From: Trichomonas vaginalis G3
Taxonomy: Eukaryota > Parabasalia > Trichomonadida > Trichomonadidae
Assembly (NCBI RefSeq): GCF_026262505.1
Contig: NC_067204.1
Location: 7,163,797-7,227,796, forward strand
Length of the DNA stretch: 64,000 nt
Reading direction: 5' to 3'
The position numbers and the translations under genes were made by a program. Positions 44,117 to 57,782 of the stretch are shown piece by piece. The notes under the pieces are model-generated. The model saw only the letters and a program-made list of their open reading frames with translations. It searched no databases and had not been told where the DNA came from. Positions within the stretch are counted from its first letter, which is position 1, and every line of letters starts with the position of its first letter.

Positions 44117-44993
44117 TTATCGAAAGTGTTGAAGATATAAATAACTAAAGATATTCATAGAATACTTTTGAGAACAACTCACAAAATTTGTTTCAAATTG
44201 AGTAATTCGTATGTAGCCATTTCCTTCATGGCCAGTTTCGGTGCCGCCATGTGGACTTGGCATAGATGTTTTGCCATCAATCATCAATCCATCGGTGAAT
44301 TTATAACCGCTGTAATGAATTGATGGATCGATTGAATTAGAAAATTTTATGTCACTTTTTGTCGAGGAACTCAAAATAGCGATACAACCTTTATAACCGC
44401 TAATGAAGGAGCTCCCCCTCAACCGCCGTAGTAATTGGGTAATTCGGAGTTTCCATCTCCAAAATATCCGCCACCGCCATTTCCGTCATTTTCACGATAG
44501 TTTCCTAATCTATTTGGATTTCCAGCTCCAAAACCAAAAGTGCCAGCAAGACCTTTCCAGGTCCTCACGATGTCTGATTAGCGCCAAGACAATGCTCAGA
44601 TGAGCTGTTGAATCCAAACAGCCCATCACCAACACCTGCACCAGCAGCAACGATTATTCGACTTTTCAAACCGTTGAAATCTCCAAAATCGCCTGGTTCA
44701 AGACGGATGACGGATGATCCGCCACCAGAAAATTGGCCTGGACCTCCGCCGCCATAAGATGGAAGTTTTGCACCAGTATAATATTGAGATCCGACATGAA
44801 GATATAAATTTATAGGTTTCTCAAATTTAATATATCCTCTCACGTAAGCTCCGTTAGCTGCAGTTCCACCACCAGATACGTCCCATAATTCAAACAAATA
44901 TTTTCCTGGCCGAAAGAAAATTTCATAAGGCTCTGAATGTGTTGCATTAATACCTCGATAATCATATAGAAAAGTTAAATTTTTCGTTTGAAC
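44117..44993 (-). pseudogene. Glycine-rich cassette B4, broken
   Basis: Same as B1. Confidence 0.75.
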
Positions 44994-45274
44994 CTATCTA
45001 TATTTAAAACTACTTTCTTGTCAGAATCAATTATGAAAAGTGACAAATGAAATTAACTTAATTGCTCTCTGGAAATATTGAGAGTACTTGCCAATATAAG
45101 ATAACGTAAACTATATAAATCTGAACAAGAATATTGAAAGGGCATCAATAATAGTTCTAAATCATTTATTCTGTTTATCAATCAATATATTTTATGCATC
45201 TAATTCAAAGCTTAAATAATCATCTATAAGTTCACATACAAATATTCAAATGTCAAATTTATTGAAAGTGTTGT

Positions 45275-46213
45275 TTATGATTCAATGATAAGAAGTATAA
45301 AATAACTAAAGATATTCATAGAATACTTTTGAGAACAACTCACATAATTTGTTTCAAATTGGGTAATTCGTATGTAGCCATTCCCTGAATGGCCAACCTC
45401 AGTGCCACCATGTGGACTTGGCATAGATGTTTTACCATCAATCATTACTGCGTCTGTGAACTTATAACCGCTGTAGTGAATTGATGGATCAAATGAATTA
45501 GAAAATTTAATGTCACTTTTCGTTGAAGAATTCAGAATGGCAATACAATCTTTATAACCGCTAATGAAGGAGCTTCCCCCTCCACCGCCACAATGTTGAG
45601 GTATTTCGGAGTTTCCACCTCCGAAATACCCACCACCACCGCCAGCATTCCCATCATTATCTCCTGAGGATTCTATTCTATTTGGATTTCCAGCTCCAAA
45701 TCCAAAAGTGCCGGCAAGACCTTTTCCGGGTCCTCCTGATATCTGAGTGGCGCCAAGACCATGCTCATATGTGCTGTTAAATCCAAGTAGCCCGCCTCCA
45801 GCACCACCAGCATCCTCATAAAATGCATTTCCAATGAGTGTACCATCCTGAGACCCTGCACCAGCAGCAACGATTATTCGACTTTTCAAACCGTTGAAAT
45901 CTCCAAAATCGCCTGGTTCAAGGCGTATATCAGATGATCCGCCGCCAGAAAATTGGCCTGGACCTCCGCCACCATAAGACGGAAGAGTTGCACCAGAATA
46001 ATATTTAGATCCGACATGAAGATATAATTTTATAGATTTATCAAATTTAATATACCCTTTGACGTATGCACCGTTCGATCCAGTTCCTATGCCTGAAGCA
46101 CCCCATAATTCAAACAAATATTTTCCGGATTGGAGAAGAATTTCATAAGGCTCCGAATGCGTTGCATTAATTCCTCGATAATCATACAGAGCAGTTAAAT
46201 TTTTCGTTTTAAC
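45275..46213 (-). CDS. Glycine-rich cassette A5
   Basis: Open for 312 codons; identical in protein to A3. Confidence 0.6.
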   Translation of the reverse strand, partial: VKTKNLTALYDYRGINATHSEPYEILLQSGKYLFELWGASGIGTGSNGAYVKGYIKFDKSIKLYLHVGSKYYSGATLPSYGGGGPGQFSGGGSSDIRLEPGDFGDFNGLKSRIIVAAGAGSQDGTLIGNAFYEDAGGAGGGLLGFNSTYEHGLGATQISGGPGKGLAGTFGFGAGNPNRIESSGDNDGNAGGGGGYFGGGNSEIPQHCGGGGGSSFISGYKDCIAILNSSTKSDIKFSNSFDPSIHYSGYKFTDAVMIDGKTSMPSPHGGTEVGHSGNGYIRITQFETNYVSCSQKYSMNIFSYFILLIIES

Positions 46214-46395
46214 TTAGAATCAATTTAGAAAACCTTTTTTATCAAAAGCTAAGACGAAAAGTGCTCAATAAAATTAACCTTATTGTATCATCTCAACAGA
46301 ATTATTGAAAGGACATCAATAACAAAGTTCTGATATAATATCCATGAATCATGTTATCATCAGTAAAACTACAGACAGTATTTCATTTTTCGAAT

Positions 46396-47272
46396 TTATC
46401 GAAAGTGTTGAAGATATAAATAACTAAAGATATTCATAGAATACTTTTGAGAACAACTCACAAAATTTGTTTCAAATTGAGTAATTCGTATGTAGCCATT
46501 TCCTTCATGGCCAGTTTCGGTGCCGCCATGTGGACTTGGCATAGATGTTTTGCCATCAATCATCAATCCATCGGTGAATTTATAACCGCTGTAATGAATT
46601 GATGGATCGATTGAATTAGAAAATTTTATGTCACTTTTTGTCGAGGAACTCAAAATAGCGATACAACCTTTATAACCGCTAATGAAGGAGCTCCCCCTCA
46701 ACCGCCGTAGTAATTGGGTAATTCGGAGTTTCCATCTCCAAAATATCCGCCACCGCCATTTCCGTCATTTTCACGATAGTTTCCTAATCTATTTGGATTT
46801 CCAGCTCCAAAACCAAAAGTGCCAGCAAGACCTTTCCAGGTCCTCACGATGTCTGATTAGCGCCAAGACAATGCTCAGATGAGCTGTTGAATCCAAACAG
46901 CCCATCACCAACACCTGCACCAGCAGCAACGATTATTCGACTTTTCAAACCGTTGAAATCTCCAAAATCGCCTGGTTCAAGACGGATGACGGATGATCCG
47001 CCACCAGAAAATTGGCCTGGACCTCCGCCGCCATAAGATGGAAGTTTTGCACCAGTATAATATTGAGATCCGACATGAAGATATAAATTTATAGGTTTCT
47101 CAAATTTAATATATCCTCTCACGTAAGCTCCGTTAGCTGCAGTTCCACCACCAGATACGTCCCATAATTCAAACAAATATTTTCCTGGCCGAAAGAAAAT
47201 TTCATAAGGCTCTGAATGTGTTGCATTAATACCTCGATAATCATATAGAAAAGTTAAATTTTTCGTTTGAAC
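46396..47272 (-). pseudogene. Glycine-rich cassette B5, broken
   Basis: Same as B1. Confidence 0.75.
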
Positions 47273-47553
47273 CTATCTATATTTAAAACTACTTTCTTGT
47301 CAGAATCAATTATGAAAAGTGACAAATGAAATTAACTTAATTGCTCTCTGGAAATATTGAGAGTACTTGCCAATATAAGATAACGTAAACTATATAAATC
47401 TGAACAAGAATATTGAAAGGGCATCAATAATAGTTCTAAATCATTTATTCTGTTTATCAATCAATATATTTTATGCATCTAATTCAAAGCTTAAATAATC
47501 ATCTATAAGTTCACATACAAATATTCAAATGTCAAATTTATTGAAAGTGTTGT

Positions 47554-48492
47554 TTATGATTCAATGATAAGAAGTATAAAATAACTAAAGATATTCATAG
47601 AATACTTTTGAGAACAACTCACATAATTTGTTTCAAATTGGGTAATTCGTATGTAGCCATTCCCTGAATGGCCAACCTCAGTGCCACCATGTGGACTTGG
47701 CATAGATGTTTTACCATCAATCATTACTGCGTCTGTGAACTTATAACCGCTGTAGTGAATTGATGGATCAAATGAATTAGAAAATTTAATGTCACTTTTC
47801 GTTGAAGAATTCAGAATGGCAATACAATCTTTATAACCGCTAATGAAGGAGCTTCCCCCTCCACCGCCACAATGTTGAGGTATTTCGGAGTTTCCACCTC
47901 CGAAATACCCACCACCACCGCCAGCATTCCCATCATTATCTCCTGAGGATTCTATTCTATTTGGATTTCCAGCTCCAAATCCAAAAGTGCCGGCAAGACC
48001 TTTTCCGGGTCCTCCTGATATCTGAGTGGCGCCAAGACCATGCTCATATGTGCTGTTAAATCCAAGTAGCCCGCCTCCAGCACCACCAGCATCCTCATAA
48101 AATGCATTTCCAATGAGTGTACCATCCTGAGACCCTGCACCAGCAGCAACGATTATTCGACTTTTCAAACCGTTGAAATCTCCAAAATCGCCTGGTTCAA
48201 GGCGTATATCAGATGATCCGCCGCCAGAAAATTGGCCTGGACCTCCGCCACCATAAGACGGAAGAGTTGCACCAGAATAATATTTAGATCCGACATGAAG
48301 ATATAATTTTATAGATTTATCAAATTTAATATACCCTTTGACGTATGCACCGTTCGATCCAGTTCCTATGCCTGAAGCACCCCATAATTCAAACAAATAT
48401 TTTCCGGATTGGAGAAGAATTTCATAAGGCTCCGAATGCGTTGCATTAATTCCTCGATAATCATACAGAGCAGTTAAATTTTTCGTTTTAAC
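47554..48492 (-). CDS. Glycine-rich cassette A6
   Basis: Open for 312 codons; identical in protein to A3. Confidence 0.6.
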   Translation of the reverse strand, partial: VKTKNLTALYDYRGINATHSEPYEILLQSGKYLFELWGASGIGTGSNGAYVKGYIKFDKSIKLYLHVGSKYYSGATLPSYGGGGPGQFSGGGSSDIRLEPGDFGDFNGLKSRIIVAAGAGSQDGTLIGNAFYEDAGGAGGGLLGFNSTYEHGLGATQISGGPGKGLAGTFGFGAGNPNRIESSGDNDGNAGGGGGYFGGGNSEIPQHCGGGGGSSFISGYKDCIAILNSSTKSDIKFSNSFDPSIHYSGYKFTDAVMIDGKTSMPSPHGGTEVGHSGNGYIRITQFETNYVSCSQKYSMNIFSYFILLIIES

Positions 48493-48674
48493 TTAGAATC
48501 AATTTAGAAAACCTTTTTTATCAAAAGCTAAGACGAAAAGTGCTCAATAAAATTAACCTTATTGTATCATCTCAACAGAATTATTGAAAGGACATCAATA
48601 ACAAAGTTCTGATATAATATCCATGAATCATGTTATCATCAGTAAAACTACAGACAGTATTTCATTTTTCGAAT

Positions 48675-49551
48675 TTATCGAAAGTGTTGAAGATATAAAT
48701 AACTAAAGATATTCATAGAATACTTTTGAGAACAACTCACAAAATTTGTTTCAAATTGAGTAATTCGTATGTAGCCATTTCCTTCATGGCCAGTTTCGGT
48801 GCCGCCATGTGGACTTGGCATAGATGTTTTGCCATCAATCATCAATCCATCGGTGAATTTATAACCGCTGTAATGAATTGATGGATCGATTGAATTAGAA
48901 AATTTTATGTCACTTTTTGTCGAGGAACTCAAAATAGCGATACAACCTTTATAACCGCTAATGAAGGAGCTCCCCCTCAACCGCCGTAGTAATTGGGTAA
49001 TTCGGAGTTTCCATCTCCAAAATATCCGCCACCGCCATTTCCGTCATTTTCACGATAGTTTCCTAATCTATTTGGATTTCCAGCTCCAAAACCAAAAGTG
49101 CCAGCAAGACCTTTCCAGGTCCTCACGATGTCTGATTAGCGCCAAGACAATGCTCAGATGAGCTGTTGAATCCAAACAGCCCATCACCAACACCTGCACC
49201 AGCAGCAACGATTATTCGACTTTTCAAACCGTTGAAATCTCCAAAATCGCCTGGTTCAAGACGGATGACGGATGATCCGCCACCAGAAAATTGGCCTGGA
49301 CCTCCGCCGCCATAAGATGGAAGTTTTGCACCAGTATAATATTGAGATCCGACATGAAGATATAAATTTATAGGTTTCTCAAATTTAATATATCCTCTCA
49401 CGTAAGCTCCGTTAGCTGCAGTTCCACCACCAGATACGTCCCATAATTCAAACAAATATTTTCCTGGCCGAAAGAAAATTTCATAAGGCTCTGAATGTGT
49501 TGCATTAATACCTCGATAATCATATAGAAAAGTTAAATTTTTCGTTTGAAC
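48675..49551 (-). pseudogene. Glycine-rich cassette B6, broken
   Basis: Same as B1. Confidence 0.75.
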
Positions 49552-49832
49552 CTATCTATATTTAAAACTACTTTCTTGTCAGAATCAATTATGAAAAGTG
49601 ACAAATGAAATTAACTTAATTGCTCTCTGGAAATATTGAGAGTACTTGCCAATATAAGATAACGTAAACTATATAAATCTGAACAAGAATATTGAAAGGG
49701 CATCAATAATAGTTCTAAATCATTTATTCTGTTTATCAATCAATATATTTTATGCATCTAATTCAAAGCTTAAATAATCATCTATAAGTTCACATACAAA
49801 TATTCAAATGTCAAATTTATTGAAAGTGTTGT

Positions 49833-50767
49833 TTATGATTCAATGATAAGAAGTATAAAATAACTAAAGATATTCATAGAATACTTTTGAGAACAACTCA
49901 CATAATTTGTTTCAAATTGGGTAATTCGTAGCCATTCCCTGAATGGCCAACCTCAGTGCCACCATGTGGACTTGGCATAGATGTTTTACCATCAATCATT
50001 ACTGCGTCTGTGAACTTATAACCGCTGTAGTGAATTGATGGATCAAATGAATTAGAAAATTTAATGTCACTTTTCGTTGAAGAATTCAGAATGGCAATAC
50101 AATCTTTATAACCGCTAATGAAGGAGCTTCCCCCTCCACCGCCACAATGTTGAGGTATTTCGGAGTTTCCACCTCCGAAATACCCACCACCACCGCCAGC
50201 ATTCCCATCATTATCTCCTGAGGATTCTATTCTATTTGGATTTCCAGCTCCAAATCCAAAAGTGCCGGCAAGACCTTTTCCGGGTCCTCCTGATATCTGA
50301 GTGGCGCCAAGACCATGCTCATATGTGCTGTTAAATCCAAGTAGCCCGCCTCCAGCACCACCAGCATCCTCATAAAATGCATTTCCAATGAGTGTACCAT
50401 CCTGAGACCCTGCACCAGCAGCAACGATTATTCGACTTTTCAAACCGTTGAAATCTCCAAAATCGCCTGGTTCAAGGCGTATATCAGATGATCCGCCGCC
50501 AGAAAATTGGCCTGGACCTCCGCCACCATAAGACGGAAGAGTTGCACCAGAATAATATTTAGATCCGACATGAAGATATAATTTTATAGATTTATCAAAT
50601 TTAATATACCCTTTGACGTATGCACCGTTCGATCCAGTTCCTATGCCTGAAGCACCCCATAATTCAAACAAATATTTTCCGGATTGGAGAAGAATTTCAT
50701 AAGGCTCCGAATGCGTTGCATTAATTCCTCGATAATCATACAGAGCAGTTAAATTTTTCGTTTTAAC
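49833..50767 (-). pseudogene. Glycine-rich cassette A7, altered C-terminus
   Basis: A 4-bp loss near 49927 (TAATTCGTAGCC instead of TAATTCGTATGTAGCC) shifts the frame after GHSGNGY, so the frame ends at 49898. Not in a homopolymer: GTATGTAG lost one copy of a 4-bp GTAT/GTAG repeat, so this one is more likely a real variant. Confidence 0.65.
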
Positions 50768-50949
50768 TTAGAATCAATTTAGAAAACCTTTTTTATCAAA
50801 AGCTAAGACGAAAAGTGCTCAATAAAATTAACCTTATTGTATCATCTCAACAGAATTATTGAAAGGACATCAATAACAAAGTTCTGATATAATATCCATG
50901 AATCATGTTATCATCAGTAAAACTACAGACAGTATTTCATTTTTCGAAT

Positions 50950-51826
50950 TTATCGAAAGTGTTGAAGATATAAATAACTAAAGATATTCATAGAATACTT
51001 TTGAGAACAACTCACAAAATTTGTTTCAAATTGAGTAATTCGTATGTAGCCATTTCCTTCATGGCCAGTTTCGGTGCCGCCATGTGGACTTGGCATAGAT
51101 GTTTTGCCATCAATCATCAATCCATCGGTGAATTTATAACCGCTGTAATGAATTGATGGATCGATTGAATTAGAAAATTTTATGTCACTTTTTGTCGAGG
51201 AACTCAAAATAGCGATACAACCTTTATAACCGCTAATGAAGGAGCTCCCCCTCAACCGCCGTAGTAATTGGGTAATTCGGAGTTTCCATCTCCAAAATAT
51301 CCGCCACCGCCATTTCCGTCATTTTCACGATAGTTTCCTAATCTATTTGGATTTCCAGCTCCAAAACCAAAAGTGCCAGCAAGACCTTTCCAGGTCCTCA
51401 CGATGTCTGATTAGCGCCAAGACAATGCTCAGATGAGCTGTTGAATCCAAACAGCCCATCACCAACACCTGCACCAGCAGCAACGATTATTCGACTTTTC
51501 AAACCGTTGAAATCTCCAAAATCGCCTGGTTCAAGACGGATGACGGATGATCCGCCACCAGAAAATTGGCCTGGACCTCCGCCGCCATAAGATGGAAGTT
51601 TTGCACCAGTATAATATTGAGATCCGACATGAAGATATAAATTTATAGGTTTCTCAAATTTAATATATCCTCTCACGTAAGCTCCGTTAGCTGCAGTTCC
51701 ACCACCAGATACGTCCCATAATTCAAACAAATATTTTCCTGGCCGAAAGAAAATTTCATAAGGCTCTGAATGTGTTGCATTAATACCTCGATAATCATAT
51801 AGAAAAGTTAAATTTTTCGTTTGAAC
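50950..51826 (-). pseudogene. Glycine-rich cassette B7, broken
   Basis: Same as B1. Confidence 0.75.
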
Positions 51827-52107
51827 CTATCTATATTTAAAACTACTTTCTTGTCAGAATCAATTATGAAAAGTGACAAATGAAATTAACTTAATTGCTC
51901 TCTGGAAATATTGAGAGTACTTGCCAATATAAGATAACGTAAACTATATAAATCTGAACAAGAATATTGAAAGGGCATCAATAATAGTTCTAAATCATTT
52001 ATTCTGTTTATCAATCAATATATTTTATGCATCTAATTCAAAGCTTAAATAATCATCTATAAGTTCACATACAAATATTCAAATGTCAAATTTATTGAAA
52101 GTGTTGT

Positions 52108-53045
52108 TTATGATTCAATGATAAGAAGTATAAAATAACTAAAGATATTCATAGAATACTTTTGAGAACAACTCACATAATTTGTTTCAAATTGGGTAAT
52201 TCGTATGTAGCCATTCCCTGAATGGCCAACCTCAGTGCCACCATGTGGACTTGGCATAGATGTTTTACCATCAATCATTACTGCGTCTGTGAACTTATAA
52301 CCGCTGTAGTGAATTGATGGATCAAATGAATTAGAAAATTTAATGTCACTTTTCGTTGAAGAATTCAGAATGGCAATACAATCTTTATAACCGCTAATGA
52401 AGGAGCTTCCCCTCCACCGCCACAATGTTGAGGTATTTCGGAGTTTCCACCTCCGAAATACCCACCACCACCGCCAGCATTCCCATCATTATCTCCTGAG
52501 GATTCTATTCTATTTGGATTTCCAGCTCCAAATCCAAAAGTGCCGGCAAGACCTTTTCCGGGTCCTCCTGATATCTGAGTGGCGCCAAGACCATGCTCAT
52601 ATGTGCTGTTAAATCCAAGTAGCCCGCCTCCAGCACCACCAGCATCCTCATAAAATGCATTTCCAATGAGTGTACCATCCTGAGACCCTGCACCAGCAGC
52701 AACGATTATTCGACTTTTCAAACCGTTGAAATCTCCAAAATCGCCTGGTTCAAGGCGTATATCAGATGATCCGCCGCCAGAAAATTGGCCTGGACCTCCG
52801 CCACCATAAGACGGAAGAGTTGCACCAGAATAATATTTAGATCCGACATGAAGATATAATTTTATAGATTTATCAAATTTAATATACCTTTGACGTATGC
52901 ACCGTTCGATCCAGTTCCTATGCCTGAAGCACCCCATAATTCAAACAAATATTTTCCGGATTGGAGAAGAATTTCATAAGGCTCCGAATGCGTTGCATTA
53001 ATTCCTCGATAATCATACAGAGCAGTTAAATTTTTCGTTTTAACT
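52108..53045 (-). pseudogene. Glycine-rich cassette A8
   Basis: Two one-base losses in C runs compared with A3, near 52410 (CCCC for CCCCC) and near 52888 (TACC for TACCC), shift the frame. Both are homopolymer changes and may be artefacts. Confidence 0.6.
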
Positions 53046-53226
53046 TAGAATCAATTTAGAAAACCTTTTTTATCAAAAGCTAAGACGAAAAGTGCTCAAT
53101 AAAATTAACCTTATTGTATCATCTCAACAGAATTATTGAAAGGACATCAATAACAAAGTTCTGATATAATATCCATGAATCATGTTATCATCAGTAAAAC
53201 TACAGACAGTATTTCATTTTTCGAAT

Positions 53227-54103
53227 TTATCGAAAGTGTTGAAGATATAAATAACTAAAGATATTCATAGAATACTTTTGAGAACAACTCACAAAATTTG
53301 TTTCAAATTGAGTAATTCGTATGTAGCCATTTCCTTCATGGCCAGTTTCGGTGCCGCCATGTGGACTTGGCATAGATGTTTTGCCATCAATCATCAATCC
53401 ATCGGTGAATTTATAACCGCTGTAATGAATTGATGGATCGATTGAATTAGAAAATTTTATGTCACTTTTTGTCGAGGAACTCAAAATAGCGATACAACCT
53501 TTATAACCGCTAATGAAGGAGCTCCCCCTCAACCGCCGTAGTAATTGGGTAATTCGGAGTTTCCATCTCCAAAATATCCGCCACCGCCATTTCCGTCATT
53601 TTCACGATAGTTTCCTAATCTATTTGGATTTCCAGCTCCAAAACCAAAAGTGCCAGCAAGACCTTTCCAGGTCCTCACGATGTCTGATTAGCGCCAAGAC
53701 AATGCTCAGATGAGCTGTTGAATCCAAACAGCCCATCACCAACACCTGCACCAGCAGCAACGATTATTCGACTTTTCAAACCGTTGAAATCTCCAAAATC
53801 GCCTGGTTCAAGACGGATGACGGATGATCCGCCACCAGAAAATTGGCCTGGACCTCCGCCGCCATAAGATGGAAGTTTTGCACCAGTATAATATTGAGAT
53901 CCGACATGAAGATATAAATTTATAGGTTTCTCAAATTTAATATATCCTCTCACGTAAGCTCCGTTAGCTGCAGTTCCACCACCAGATACGTCCCATAATT
54001 CAAACAAATATTTTCCTGGCCGAAAGAAAATTTCATAAGGCTCTGAATGTGTTGCATTAATACCTCGATAATCATATAGAAAAGTTAAATTTTTCGTTTG
54101 AAC
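53227..54103 (-). pseudogene. Glycine-rich cassette B8, broken
   Basis: Same as B1. Confidence 0.75.
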
Positions 54104-54384
54104 CTATCTATATTTAAAACTACTTTCTTGTCAGAATCAATTATGAAAAGTGACAAATGAAATTAACTTAATTGCTCTCTGGAAATATTGAGAGTACTTG
54201 CCAATATAAGATAACGTAAACTATATAAATCTGAACAAGAATATTGAAAGGGCATCAATAATAGTTCTAAATCATTTATTCTGTTTATCAATCAATATAT
54301 TTTATGCATCTAATTCAAAGCTTAAATAATCATCTATAAGTTCACATACAAATATTCAAATGTCAAATTTATTGAAAGTGTTGT

Positions 54385-55322
54385 TTATGATTCAATGATA
54401 AGAAGTATAAAATAACTAAAGATATTCATAGAATACTTTTGAGAACAACTCACATAATTTGTTTCAAATTGGGTAATTCGTATGTAGCCATTCCCTGAAT
54501 GGCCAACCTCAGTGCCACCATGTGGACTTGGCATAGATGTTTTACCATCAATCATTACTGCGTCTGTGAACTTATAACCGCTGTAGTGAATTGATGGATC
54601 AAATGAATTAGAAAATTTAATGTCACTTTTCGTTGAAGAATTCAGAATGGCAATACAATCTTTATAACCGCTAATGAAGGAGCTTCCCCTCCACCGCCAC
54701 AATGTTGAGGTATTTCGGAGTTTCCACCTCCGAAATACCCACCACCACCGCCAGCATTCCCATCATTATCTCCTGAGGATTCTATTCTATTTGGATTTCC
54801 AGCTCCAAATCCAAAAGTGCCGGCAAGACCTTTTCCGGGTCCTCCTGATATCTGAGTGGCGCCAAGACCATGCTCATATGTGCTGTTAAATCCAAGTAGC
54901 CCGCCTCCAGCACCACCAGCATCCTCATAAAATGCATTTCCAATGAGTGTACCATCCTGAGACCCTGCACCAGCAGCAACGATTATTCGACTTTTCAAAC
55001 CGTTGAAATCTCCAAAATCGCCTGGTTCAAGGCGTATATCAGATGATCCGCCGCCAGAAAATTGGCCTGGACCTCCGCCACCATAAGACGGAAGAGTTGC
55101 ACCAGAATAATATTTAGATCCGACATGAAGATATAATTTTATAGATTTATCAAATTTAATATACCCTTTGACGTATGCACCGTTCGATCCAGTTCCTATG
55201 CCTGAAGCACCCCATAATTCAAACAAATATTTTCCGGATTGGAGAAGAATTTCATAAGGCTCCGAATGCGTTGCATTAATTCCTCGATAATCATACAGAG
55301 CAGTTAAATTTTTCGTTTTAAC
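54385..55322 (-). pseudogene. Glycine-rich cassette A9
   Basis: One C lost near 54689, the same change as in A8, so either the two neighbouring units share a real variant or the same run is miscalled twice. The rest equals A3. Confidence 0.6.
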
Positions 55323-55504
55323 TTAGAATCAATTTAGAAAACCTTTTTTATCAAAAGCTAAGACGAAAAGTGCTCAATAAAATTAACCTTATTGTATCAT
55401 CTCAACAGAATTATTGAAAGGACATCAATAACAAAGTTCTGATATAATATCCATGAATCATGTTATCATCAGTAAAACTACAGACAGTATTTCATTTTTC
55501 GAAT

Positions 55505-56380
55505 TTATCGAAAGTGTTGAAGATATAAATAACTAAAGATATTCATAGAATACTTTTGAGAACAACTCACAAAATTTGTTTCAAATTGAGTAATTCGTAT
55601 GTAGCCATTTCCTTCATGGCCAGTTTCGGTGCCGCCATGTGGACTTGGCATAGATGTTTTGCCATCAATCATCAATCCATCGGTGAATTTATAACCGCTG
55701 TAATGAATTGATGGATCGATTGAATTAGAAAATTTTATGTCACTTTTTGTCGAGGAACTCAAAATAGCGATACAACCTTTATAACCGCTAATGAAGGAGC
55801 TCCCCTCAACCGCCGTAGTAATTGGGTAATTCGGAGTTTCCATCTCCAAAATATCCGCCACCGCCATTTCCGTCATTTTCACGATAGTTTCCTAATCTAT
55901 TTGGATTTCCAGCTCCAAAACCAAAAGTGCCAGCAAGACCTTTCCAGGTCCTCACGATGTCTGATTAGCGCCAAGACAATGCTCAGATGAGCTGTTGAAT
56001 CCAAACAGCCCATCACCAACACCTGCACCAGCAGCAACGATTATTCGACTTTTCAAACCGTTGAAATCTCCAAAATCGCCTGGTTCAAGACGGATGACGG
56101 ATGATCCGCCACCAGAAAATTGGCCTGGACCTCCGCCGCCATAAGATGGAAGTTTTGCACCAGTATAATATTGAGATCCGACATGAAGATATAAATTTAT
56201 AGGTTTCTCAAATTTAATATATCCTCTCACGTAAGCTCCGTTAGCTGCAGTTCCACCACCAGATACGTCCCATAATTCAAACAAATATTTTCCTGGCCGA
56301 AAGAAAATTTCATAAGGCTCTGAATGTGTTGCATTAATACCTCGATAATCATATAGAAAAGTTAAATTTTTCGTTTGAAC
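55505..56380 (-). pseudogene. Glycine-rich cassette B9, one break fewer
   Basis: A C run near 55803 is one base shorter than in other B copies (CCCC for CCCCC), which extends the C-terminal open part to 125 codons. The second shared break remains. Confidence 0.7.
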
Positions 56381-56661
56381 CTATCTATATTTAAAACTAC
56401 TTTCTTGTCAGAATCAATTATGAAAAGTGACAAATGAAATTAACTTAATTGCTCTCTGGAAATATTGAGAGTACTTGCCAATATAAGATAACGTAAACTA
56501 TATAAATCTGAACAAGAATATTGAAAGGGCATCAATAATAGTTCTAAATCATTTATTCTGTTTATCAATCAATATATTTTATGCATCTAATTCAAAGCTT
56601 AAATAATCATCTATAAGTTCACATACAAATATTCAAATGTCAAATTTATTGAAAGTGTTGT

Positions 56662-57600
56662 TTATGATTCAATGATAAGAAGTATAAAATAACTAAAGAT
56701 ATTCATAGAATACTTTTGAGAACAACTCACATAATTTGTTTCAAATTGGGTAATTCGTATGTAGCCATTCCCTGAATGGCCAACCTCAGTGCCACCATGT
56801 GGACTTGGCATAGATGTTTTACCATCAATCATTACTGCGTCTGTGAACTTATAACCGCTGTAGTGAATTGATGGATCAAATGAATTAGAAAATTTAATGT
56901 CACTTTTCGTTGAAGAATTCAGAATGGCAATACAATCTTTATAACCGCTAATGAAGGAGCTTCCCCCTCCACCGCCACAATGTTGAGGTATTTCGGAGTT
57001 TCCACCTCCGAAATACCCACCACCACCGCCAGCATTCCCATCATTATCTCCTGAGGATTCTATTCTATTTGGATTTCCAGCTCCAAATCCAAAAGTGCCG
57101 GCAAGACCTTTTCCGGGTCCTCCTGATATCTGAGTGGCGCCAAGACCATGCTCATATGTGCTGTTAAATCCAAGTAGCCCGCCTCCAGCACCACCAGCAT
57201 CCTCATAAAATGCATTTCCAATGAGTGTACCATCCTGAGACCCTGCACCAGCAGCAACGATTATTCGACTTTTCAAACCGTTGAAATCTCCAAAATCGCC
57301 TGGTTCAAGGCGTATATCAGATGATCCGCCGCCAGAAAATTGGCCTGGACCTCCGCCACCATAAGACGGAAGAGTTGCACCAGAATAATATTTAGATCCG
57401 ACATGAAGATATAATTTTATAGATTTATCAAATTTAATATACCCTTTGACGTATGCACCGTTCGATCCAGTTCCTATGCCTGAAGCACCCCATAATTCAA
57501 ACAAATATTTTCCGGATTGGAGAAGAATTTCATAAGGCTCCGAATGCGTTGCATTAATTCCTCGATAATCATACAGAGCAGTTAAATTTTTCGTTTTAAC
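56662..57600 (-). CDS. Glycine-rich cassette A10
   Basis: Open for 312 codons; identical in protein to A3. Confidence 0.6.
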   Translation of the reverse strand, partial: VKTKNLTALYDYRGINATHSEPYEILLQSGKYLFELWGASGIGTGSNGAYVKGYIKFDKSIKLYLHVGSKYYSGATLPSYGGGGPGQFSGGGSSDIRLEPGDFGDFNGLKSRIIVAAGAGSQDGTLIGNAFYEDAGGAGGGLLGFNSTYEHGLGATQISGGPGKGLAGTFGFGAGNPNRIESSGDNDGNAGGGGGYFGGGNSEIPQHCGGGGGSSFISGYKDCIAILNSSTKSDIKFSNSFDPSIHYSGYKFTDAVMIDGKTSMPSPHGGTEVGHSGNGYIRITQFETNYVSCSQKYSMNIFSYFILLIIES

Positions 57601-57782
57601 TTAGAATCAATTTAGAAAACCTTTTTTATCAAAAGCTAAGACGAAAAGTGCTCAATAAAATTAACCTTATTGTATCATCTCAACAGAATTATTGAAAGGA
57701 CATCAATAACAAAGTTCTGATATAATATCCATGAATCATGTTATCATCAGTAAAACTACAGACAGTATTTCATTTTTCGAAT